From: Rehmannia glutinosa
Lineage: Eukaryota; Streptophyta; Magnoliopsida; Lamiales; Orobanchaceae
DNA: 64,000 nt
NCBI GenBank assembly: GCA_016081115.2
Contig: JABTTQ020001759.1
Location: 124,001 to 188,000, forward strand
Direction: 5' to 3'
Made by a program: the position numbers and the translations under genes. The notes beneath the pieces were generated by a model that was not told where the DNA came from, made no database searches, and saw only the letters and a list, made by a program, of their open reading frames with translations. Of the stretch, positions 56,809-64,000 are shown one piece after another (the first letter of the stretch is position 1; each line of letters begins with the position of its first letter).

Positions 56809-56883
56809 TTTATTAAGAACTTTTAGTTAAATTTATTATATTTATGTAATTAACAATTGGTGAGGAGAATTTACTCCGAGATT

Positions 56884-57084
56884 ATGGATCCGGACCGATG
56901 TCCGAGATGTACCCCTTACAGGACATATCGTCAAATATTGACGATGTATGCACAAGAACACCTTGACCAGGTTTCATATTGGGAATACCAACATGAAGAA
57001 AAGGAACAGGCAGGAGCCGACGGGGAAACCTTAAGGCAATGCAAAATGCGAAAGCGAGAATATTATAGCGATTCGGATGCTTAA
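56884..57084 (+). CDS. Pararetrovirus small ORF 1 (66 aa, function unknown)
   Basis: Begins MDPDRCPRCTPYRTY; a CPRC pair near the N-terminus and an acidic, charged C-terminal half. It is the first ORF after the primer-binding site. Many caulimovirids have a short first ORF of unknown role. No domain recognised. Open upstream to a non-ATG at 56857. Confidence 0.45.
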   Translation: MDPDRCPRCTPYRTYRQILTMYAQEHLDQVSYWEYQHEEKEQAGADGETLRQCKMRKREYYSDSDA

Positions 57085-57130
57085 CCGGACCACTTATATG
57101 TTCATTTAATGAACCTTCAAGAAACGGTTC

Positions 57131-57534
57131 ATGAAAATTCCCATCAGAACAATGATTCCTGATGGAGTACCTGAGTGGAACGAGATACTTCCAGACAAAT
57201 CTAAGATCTCCGAAGATCTTAGAGAAATCCAGAAGACGGTGCAGAATTATGGCAACCGCCATATTCATCTACGATCAAAGACAAGTTCATCGATCCAGAA
57301 CGGATGGAGACGATGGTGAAATATCAGAAGGAAACTCTTGAACTCCTTCATGATATTCAGAAACGAGTCAAGAACCTGGAGGACAGGCCGAGTTCATCCG
57401 GAGGAAGGAAACGTATTGATTTTGGGACGGTACCCTATTTACACCAAAAAGGGAAACCAACCGAAGTTATACGAAAGATGACAGATGAGGAGAAGCTCAT
57501 TGCTCTAATCAAAGGAAAATCCATCAAAAATTAA
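57131..57534 (+). pseudogene. Pararetrovirus coiled-coil ORF (virion-associated-like), frameshifted
   Basis: Two frames join near 57260-57300. The first has SEDLREIQKTVQNYG. The second has ETMVKYQKETLELLHDIQKR then KNLEDRPSSSGGRK, a heptad-pattern helix and basic tail. Virion-associated proteins of caulimovirids are small coiled-coil, nucleic-acid-binding proteins in this position; assignment is by that resemblance. Confidence 0.45.
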
Positions 57535-57643
57535 AAAGATGGATATGGAAAAGATGAATCTTAAAGATCTACACGACGACCGGCGTAATCCTTCGCGGGA
57601 TTAGGTATTGTGGATTTAAAGATGAACGCAGTGAGAATCAGCT

Positions 57644-58870
57644 TTGGTTACCTATGATCCACAAGGTAGACCAATTCCTCCACCACCGCCACCGATTAAT
57701 CCTAACGTCGAAGAAAGCACGGGTTCACATCATGGAGCTCGGGACGAAAGGATGCCACATGTCGGGATTTCACGACTAGGAGTGATCCACTTTCGTGGGG
57801 GAGGTCGAAACCTCTTGCGGGGAACCGGACAACCTACCGGAAGGCCGAATGTGTATCGACGCCTTATGGAAGATCGCACTCGACCCAATACATCCGTATG
57901 GGTTGATGTTAAACTGGACATCCCGATTTTAAAAAGCAGAGAAGTTCTCATTGATGAATGGGCTTGACTATGAGAATTTCAATGAGAACCCTCGATCTTA
58001 CAAAGGATTCATTCATTTTACCGCTTGAAATGAGTCTTGAAGGATCGGTGAAGATTGCTCAGGATATGATCGATGCCGACGAAGAGTTCGGTCACATCGG
58101 GGAATCACTTAAAGGAATTGTCGATGGTATGGCAAAACTATTCAAAATCCAGTTCATCGGCACAGGTTATTTCGAAGGATTAGAGGATGAAAAAAGAAAG
58201 AAATATAAACAAGCCCTCTATAGCCTTGAGTTACTGGATATTTGTCATATTGACGAATATATCAAGTTGTTCACCGAATACCGGTGGAAATCTAAGATTG
58301 AGGAAAAGAAGTCGCACAGCTATTCTTTGCCAAAATTCCGAGTCCCCTCGGAGAGAAATGCTTATCGGGAATACAAGGGTGGAGTCAAGTAGAAGCGTGG
58401 GCGAGAAAAATGTCTTTCCTAAAGGCCAAGTTTTCGAATGGTGCTATCAAGCGACTCCGCACGGGGAATTACAAGAGATTAAGAGGAATTAACAAAGCAG
58501 TTCCTCTATGTTGCGTGGATAATGATATCCCAACAGTTGTGGGAGGTCAACCAAGGCGGCACAAGAAGAAGAAGGAGAGAAGCCATCCATACCGCCGAGG
58601 AAGCAACAACAAAAGAAGCGGGTCTTCATGGAGACCTAGAAGGTTCTGGTCAAAACAAAAAGCCCGAAGTTATAAATCGGGACAAAGACCAGCACAAGCG
58701 GGGAGTAGAGCCTCATCATCGGGTTCTAATCAAGCAAGTACCGGCCAGAAATCCAGGAGAAGAACTTTCGGGCGTGCTCACACTAGAGCTAATGAAAGTT
58801 TCAAAGATCTGTAATTCTTTGGACATGTGGAGCAAGAGGGCATATCTCAGCGGATTGCCCAGACAATCAA
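57644..58870 (+). pseudogene. Pararetrovirus coat protein with basic tail and broken zinc knuckle
   Basis: A proline run (PPPPPPINPN) near 57680 precedes a Gly/Arg-rich stretch. The frame changes near 57960. 57958-58392 encodes the helical core (SLKGIVDGMAKLFKIQFIG, KYKQALYSLELLDI). Another frame change leads to 58410-58814, very basic (RRHKKKKERSHPYRRG), as in capsid C-termini that bind nucleic acid. The CCHC knuckle near 58811-58860 is split: the GARGHISADC half is in a different frame from its first Cys. It would form the particle, and the knuckle would select RNA. Confidence 0.6.
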
Positions 58871-58914
58871 AAACGAGGAGTCGACAGTTCGAGGCCACAC
58901 CGTAAATCGAAGAA

Positions 58915-59793
58915 GTGTCATCTATTATCGATTTAATACGGGTGTATCAATTTGAGGATATTCCCTCGGATGAAAGTATCTATGAAGAAGAGATCTATTC
59001 GATGATGGAAGTGACTCACTTAATCAGTGAAGAAGAAATTCTTCACAGAGGAGTCGGGGAGGATATGTCAGGATTCCTCTCTCACACGACGGTTTCTCAT
59101 AAAACTCTTATGAGAATCATGAAGGAAGATCCAAAGCTTCAAGTCTATGATGGATTTACAATTGGAGCTATGGAAAAAGCATTGGATAAGATTGGGTTTC
59201 GTAACAGAAAACACCAAATTATTCACAGGGTAACAACTGGAGAACTTGCCATTCCGATGGAGTTTACCGGTAACCTGATCGAGATGCAGTTGGTCCCTAT
59301 TAGAGAAATACAGGAGATCAAAAGCAGAGTTAAAAGAGAAGTTGCTAATACACTCTCATGGATTCACATTGGAGCCATAAGAGTCATTATTAAGGCAACA
59401 TTCAAAGAAGGAATAGATTCGCCACTCAATCTTGCAATTTTTGACAAGCGAATCTCACATCTCAAGGATTCATGCCTTGGAGCGGTCACAGGAAATTTGT
59501 ATGCAGGAAAATTAGCATTCAATGTCTATCCAAGAATTGCATACAATTTAGGAGATCGAGACTTCAGTCGAGTCCTAACCCTTCATCAAGATTTCAAAAG
59601 AGCCGATTTGATGAAAGAAGGAAACAGGCCTTACTCGATCACATACAAGATTTCCTATGCTCTCTCGAATACCCATCATTCCGAAGTATTCTTGAGAAAG
59701 GAATTTATTGAAGTCCCAAGAATCTTTGAGGACTTTGCCAGGGTGGTGTTACAGAAATCATTGAATCTCCAACTATTAAGGAGATTGATATGA
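58915..59793 (+). CDS. Pararetrovirus movement protein (30K superfamily), intact 292-codon frame
   Basis: The only long unbroken viral frame. The 30K-type core is readable: GELAIPMEFTGN, then SWIHIGAIRVIIKATF, then DSPLNLAIFDKRI with the near-invariant Asp, and GNLYAGKLAFNVYPRIAYNL. It acts at plasmodesmata for cell-to-cell passage in exogenous relatives. The N-terminal 30 residues are acidic (DESIYEEEIYSMME) and probably joined to the coat protein in the original polyprotein, so ATG 58915 may not be a true start. The end near 59793 merges into the protease region. Confidence 0.7.
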   Translation: MSSIIDLIRVYQFEDIPSDESIYEEEIYSMMEVTHLISEEEILHRGVGEDMSGFLSHTTVSHKTLMRIMKEDPKLQVYDGFTIGAMEKALDKIGFRNRKHQIIHRVTTGELAIPMEFTGNLIEMQLVPIREIQEIKSRVKREVANTLSWIHIGAIRVIIKATFKEGIDSPLNLAIFDKRISHLKDSCLGAVTGNLYAGKLAFNVYPRIAYNLGDRDFSRVLTLHQDFKRADLMKEGNRPYSITYKISYALSNTHHSEVFLRKEFIEVPRIFEDFARVVLQKSLNLQLLRRLI

Positions 59794-62300
59794 TAATTCA
59801 AGATCAACCAGTCTTCAACAAAAGTGAGTCTCGAGTTGAGCCAGAAGGATGTCTTTCCAAAGAAGAGAATGGTGAGTAGCGGCCGTTGGGAAGAAAGGAG
59901 ACCAAGTACGCGATTCAACGCATCCCCGATGTTTTCAAAACAGCAGAGAGCCGAAATGTCCGAGAAGGATGGCGAGAGGTTGAAGTAATATTCGACATCA
60001 CTCAAAAGGATAACATTTTTCCTTGTGATGTTTTATATTATCTCCAACAACCAATCGTTGGAAGGTATCAAAGAAGCCTCGAAGATAGGAGAAATTGAGC
60101 TTACTATCACAGGAGTTGGAAAGGTCCCGAACAATTAATACCGGGAATTGAATTTCTTGAGGAACATAAACCTTGGGAAAGATTACAAGACGGAATGGAG
60201 TTCACGGTGGCTAATAAAAGATACTGAGTAATCGAGATGACCACTAGTCCATTCTCCATATACATTTCTATTGGAATGTTATATGTCGAATACAAGGCGA
60301 GTATTTCGCCGCCTATATTGATTCAGTGTCGGAATATGTACTTTGCAGCGGATGTTTTTCCTAAAGAAATTGGAGAAGATTTACCAGACCATTGCGAGAA
60401 GAGATTTCTCTAAAAGGATTCTTATCCTTAACAGGGTAATTAAACAAGCGTAAATAATGATTGGAGGAGCGGGCGACCCATGGTACAAAGTAAAGACGCC
60501 ACCAATCTATTTCCATGATACAGGTGCGGATATTTTGCTGGGAAACAATTTCCTACAAACATTCAAGCGGTTCACACAAGAAAACGAGACGCGAAGACTT
60601 ATTTTCACAACCTTATGTGATCATAAGATCATTGTCCAGAGACTGCGGGAAGCATTTTACAGAAAAATGCCTATTAATTTTCGCAGCAAGCGTGGTGATG
60701 AAGCCAAACTCCGAAATCCAAAAATGGCGGATTGAAGGAAATTTGGTGAAGCATTATTATCCTACAGACAATTTGGTTCGATTCAGAAGGATCAGAAGAT
60801 ATGGGATAATAACTTGTATTCATTCAGAGTACAAGGAGAAGAAAGAGTCACTCCAGAAGCTATTGCAGAATTATGGATGAGTCTAATGGAGAATCCACAG
60901 AGTGATGTAACCATAGAGGAACAAATATCACTCGAGGATATCAAGAAGAAGATCCAAAGGAATTACAATGAAGATCCTTTGGCTTGGTGGGATAAGAACG
61001 AGCTTAAAGCTTCCTTAAAGGTTAAACCTGGAAAGGAGTACGAGTTCGTAAGATTCAAACCAATCCTTATGAACCAGGAGGATCGTGAGGATATGCAGAA
61101 GATACTTAAGGAACATCTTGACCTTAAGTTAATCTCACCAGGAGTTTCTCCATACAGCAGTCCAGGATTTCTAGTCAGAAATCATGGAGAAATCAAAAGA
61201 GGAAAGCCAAGACTTGTTATTAATTACAAAGGGATTAATAACATTTTGGAGTTCGACGGATACTATATCCCAAGCAGAGAACATCCGGTTAATCGTATCA
61301 AAGGTGCCAAGATATTCTCAAAGTTCGATTGCAAGTCCGGATTCTACCAGATTAAGATGGAGGAAGAAAGTAAGAAGTTTCTGACTTTCTCTACACCACA
61401 CGGGGACACTATATTTGGAACGTGATGCCTATGGGATTGGCTAACGCACCCCGGATATATCAAAGAAAGATGGATAATCTTTTCAAAGATTATTTCGATT
61501 TCATGTTCGTATATATCGACGACATTCTAATCGCATCAAAGAACATGAAGGAGCATCTCAAACATTTGGAAATATTTTGGATGTTTGTCAAAGAAGGATT
61601 AGTGCTTTTAAAAGAAGGCGGTAATTGCAACAAGACAGATTGAATTCCTCGAATTGAAATCGATGAATCCGGAATTATTCTGAGAATCATATTGTGGAAA
61701 AGATACTGGGATTTCGGATACACCTTTGAAAGACAAGAAGCGACTTCAGAGTTTTCTTGGAGTTGTTAATTTCTTTGGAATGTTTATTAACAATCTAGCA
61801 TACTACGAGGAAGGTGTTTAGCCCATTACTTAAAAAAGATGCGATATTCAAATGGGAGAATGAACATCAAGAAGGAATTAAGCAACTTAAAGAAGTTTGT
61901 AAAAAGCTTCCAAAACTTGCGATTCCCCAAGACGAGGACGAATCGGTTCTATATACGGATGCCGGTGATGATTGGTGGGCGGCAGTTCTTACTAAGGTCA
62001 CACCAAATGAAGAAGTGCCATGCGATATATTGCGGTTTATTCACACCTAGTGAAGCAAACAGATGGCATATCAACGAGAAAGAATTCTTTGCGATCGAGA
62101 AAGGCTTTTAAAAAATGGCCTCTATTTTTTGGCTAAAAGTTTACTTTAAAAATTGATAATTCAAGTGTCAAGGCTTTTCGAAAAACAAAATTGAATCAAA
62201 ACCGAGAAAAGGCTCGACATTTAGATGGCAAGTGAATGTCAATATTATGATTATGATATTGTCATTATAAAATCTCATGAAAATATTCTTTGATTTCTTG
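59794..62300 (+). pseudogene. pol: Pararetrovirus pol: aspartic protease, RT, RNase H (many breaks)
   Basis: 59886-60098 (EVIFDITQKDNIFPCDVLYYL) is pre-protease. In the protease, the catalytic Asp region near 60320-60345 reads IDSVSEYVL rather than a D-T/S-G motif, and ADILLGNNFL, the C-terminal protease motif, is at about 60526-60556. RT 60814-61425 has the finger (SPYSSPGFLVRN, PRLVINYKGIN) and FSKFDCKSGFYQI. The frame breaks at about 61420 before MPMGLANAP, and the catalytic YIDDILIAS is at about 61511. Thumb and connection follow in scattered frames. RNase H has LYTDAGDDWWAAVL near 61950 and the NEKEFFAIEKG Glu near 62078, with a frame change between. DFLTR near 62297 is the usual domain end. 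Confidence 0.75.
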
Positions 62301-62839
62301 ACACGAGATGGAAGGACGCGTTTTCGACGAGGTCCTTAAACGAGTAAGACATCTCGGGAAAACCTGGAGAGTCTAGAACGAGATTTTGGGACGTTATGTC
62401 TCAATGCGTTCTTTGGCCGACTTCAACAGTGACCGTAAACCGTTTCTAGTCAAATACGAGCATGTCGATTCGCTCAAGGACAATTGTTCTTAGATCGCAA
62501 GGGCCTCTCTTCCAGCCGCATCTCATACGGTGCAAAAAGGGGCCGAGAGAGTACGGGGCTCTAACCCGGAGGTTATGGATTCAAGTACCATAATCACAAG
62601 TGTTACGGGTGATGCATCCCCGAGGGTGTACAAAATCAGAACGAATGTTGAAGCTCGGTTTCACAACCCGAGTCTTCAAGTCAACCCAAAGACCTCGGGG
62701 TAAAAGAGGGAGAGTTGAATCTTAGGCCACAGACGGGCGGATCTAAGGTTCAAACGACGAGAATAAGATTTCTCCTATGCGGGTATATCGGCAATGGGAG
62801 AAACTAGTTACAAGACAAGGTATTAACCCTTAAAAAACA
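62301..62839 (+). other. Unreadable pararetrovirus segment between pol and transactivator ORF
   Basis: No frame is open. Unusually rich in CGAG/TCGG words compared with the flanks, like the SIRE third-ORF region. It probably held the pol C-terminus and a short spacer. Confidence 0.4.
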
Positions 62840-63442
62840 ATGGTTGATATCTCAGGCAAGTATCCCAGAGTTTGGATGAAACCAGGAAGTCATCCAAATG
62901 AAGTACATGAATGGTATACTTTTGGAGCTTTAGCTTCAATCTATACCGTGTCACCAGGATTCCCAGAAATTTCAAAATTACCGAAATGGATTGGGGAAGC
63001 AGTTTACGAGACCTGGGCCAATAATCCACACTTGGCCAGAGGCGATATTTTGGAACTGTATTTTATTAGTGCAGCTCTTGAACCAACGAAGAAAGGCTTT
63101 AATGAAGCTTTTCATTTCATCAAGCTAAGAAGACCGGATGGAAATGCTTTAAAATACATTAAGGCAGCTTCACCGGAAGAAGGACCAGTGTTAGTAGGAG
63201 CATTTTCTGAAGACGAAGCTTCTACCAGACGAGCATGGGGTCTTTGGGTTTGTCTAACTGAAATGGACAAAGTCAAATATCCATTTAAGTTCTTCCAGAA
63301 TTCGGCGAATGGATCTTTCCTTTTGAATTCGATGATTGGATCAACCACAGGATTTGCGCAGAGGAACTCTTTGAAACCAAAAGGAGAATTCTCTGGGAAA
63401 ACAAGATTTAGCGAGCAAAGAAACTTACCGGAAATTTTGTAA
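62840..63442 (+). CDS. Pararetrovirus transactivator/inclusion-body-like protein (200 aa)
   Basis: The ATG at 62840 (ACAATGG context) begins MVDISGKYPRVW. TFGALASIYTVSPGFPEIS resembles the segment shared by caulimovirid inclusion-body proteins; later RRAWGLWVCLTEMD. Length is short for the family (usually about 350-500), so the C-terminus is probably lost after 63442, where the GC-shifted sequence resumes. In relatives this protein forms inclusion bodies and allows reinitiation on polycistronic RNA. Assignment rests on gene order plus weak similarity. Confidence 0.5.
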   Translation: MVDISGKYPRVWMKPGSHPNEVHEWYTFGALASIYTVSPGFPEISKLPKWIGEAVYETWANNPHLARGDILELYFISAALEPTKKGFNEAFHFIKLRRPDGNALKYIKAASPEEGPVLVGAFSEDEASTRRAWGLWVCLTEMDKVKYPFKFFQNSANGSFLLNSMIGSTTGFAQRNSLKPKGEFSGKTRFSEQRNLPEIL

Positions 63443-63698
63443 CATGGCGCATGTTGGCCGTTGGATCGACCAGGATCACAAGATGCCCCGACAGAAGGAA
63501 CCCGAGTTTGGGAAAGGTTTCCGACCCAAACCCGACCGGGTGAGGACCATACATTTGGAAAGGATAAGGGCCCACTCACAAGACGCGTTTTCCTCGGGGA
63601 CCCACGCAGACAATTTTTAAAAGATTCCCGACAACCATCACATGGGTGAGTCACGCGGAAAGAGAAGGAAGACGGTGGCGAGTAATAATTCGGGAGTA

Positions 63699-63774
63699 TG
63701 ACGTAAGCGGTGGCGTCTTACATCTCAACAAGATTTGAAGTCCGAATTTCAAGTCCGGACTTACCTCTATAAAT
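63699..63774 (+). promoter_or_regulatory. Pararetrovirus promoter (as-1-like element and TATA box)
   Basis: TGACGTAAG at 63699-63707 resembles the as-1/TGA-factor site of caulimovirus promoters, about 60 bp upstream of CTCTATAAAT (TATA, 63768-63774). Spacing and order match 35S-type promoters. GGTGGCG occurs twice nearby (63674-63680, 63709-63715). Confidence 0.7.
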
Positions 63775-63959
63775 TGCAGGATTTGAAGGAAGCTGGGGAC
63801 ATCGAACATTTTCCTTAGTTTTCTTACAATAAAAACTGAGTGAAAAATTTGTAATATTTTGAGTGTTTTAGTTTTTAAGTTTTTATGTATTTTCGAGTGC
63901 AAGCCTCATACATGAGAGGCTAAACAAGTATTCTCCTCCCAAAAGGAGATTACTAATGT

Positions 63960-63988
63960 AATAAATTTTTCTTTAAGTTCTTAATAAA
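63960..63988 (+). terminator. Pararetrovirus poly(A) signals
   Basis: AATAAA at 63960-63965 and 63983-63988, some 190-215 nt after the TATA box, the usual caulimovirid distance. A nearer AATAAA at 63828-63833 would normally be bypassed. The window ends here, before the leader. Confidence 0.6.
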
Positions 63989-64000
63989 ATAAAAATTTGT

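Larger units (their letters stand above)
56792..64000 (+). mobile_element. Endogenous pararetrovirus (Caulimoviridae; solendo-/cavemovirus-like order), defective
   Basis: Starting at an initiator-Met primer-binding site, the order is small ORF, coiled-coil ORF, coat protein with basic C-terminus and zinc knuckle remnant, 30K-type movement protein, aspartic protease-RT-RNase H, transactivator-like ORF, then a promoter and poly(A) region at the right edge. Coat protein before movement protein, a separate pol and a following transactivator ORF are as in solendo- and cavemoviruses, and unlike badna-, petu- or florendoviruses. There is no integrase and no LTR. The length, about 7.2 kb, is close to a whole genome unit, but almost every ORF is broken by frameshifts or stops, and 62300-62839 is unreadable. 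It is an old resident copy. Confidence 0.8.

Noticed and set aside
56882..57268. Minus-strand ORFs across the pararetrovirus (also 57730-57951, 59676-60005, 63112-63654)
   Set aside because: Antisense to recognisable viral genes, with no domain of their own.
1..64000. tRNA or rRNA genes
   Set aside because: tRNA-like words found (TGGTATCAGAGC, TGGCGCCGTTGCC) are primer-binding sites of 12-18 nt; no cloverleaf or rRNA segment was seen.

Overview
The window is nuclear DNA from a flowering plant, most likely a eudicot. It is AT-rich, has GT-AG introns, and is mostly transposable elements; I cannot name the species. Two pieces of ordinary nuclear genes are visible. One is the 3' end of an RNase H-like gene at the left edge (to 1508). 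The other is the first two exons of a putative plastid-targeted protein at 49394-49776.

Layout. 2169-6850 is a non-autonomous Helitron on the minus strand. 6979-44618 is a Ty3/gypsy Athila-type complex with three LTRs and two internal regions (LTR1-internal1-LTR2-internal2-LTR3), i.e. a tandem element sharing its middle LTR. Internal region 1 is split by a 14-kb Ty1/copia SIRE/Maximus-like element (17847-31881) with a perfect TGAGG target duplication. 44777-48035 is a second, shorter copy of the same Helitron. It carries a Stowaway-like MITE and a small hAT-type element with a perfect 8-bp duplication. 48043-49235 is a degenerate hAT element abutting that Helitron. 50071-55061 is a complete but decayed minus-strand Ty1/copia element (AGTTC target duplication) inserted in an intron of the host gene. 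55125-55238 is a small MITE and 55844-56051 is a long, strongly paired hairpin. From about 56790 to the right edge lies an endogenous pararetrovirus (Caulimoviridae; gene order closest to solendo-/cavemoviruses). It has a primer-binding site, small ORFs, coat protein, movement protein, protease-RT-RNase H, a transactivator-like ORF and a promoter/poly(A) region, and is interrupted by many frameshifts.

How the parts relate. Both Athila copies encode gag-protease, RT-RNase H-integrase and a downstream Athila ORF-1/env-like protein behind a leader with splice-like sites. All are broken. A GC-rich palindromic repeat occurs in the Athila LTRs, in the env leader and, in frame, inside the pol linker. 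Near-identical copies (Athila 1 vs 2; the two SIRE LTRs) differ again and again at CAG/CTG triplets that appear as CCG, CGG or CG in one copy. That is the opposite of cytosine deamination and looks like a systematic consensus error at CHG sites, so part of the frameshift load may be artefactual.
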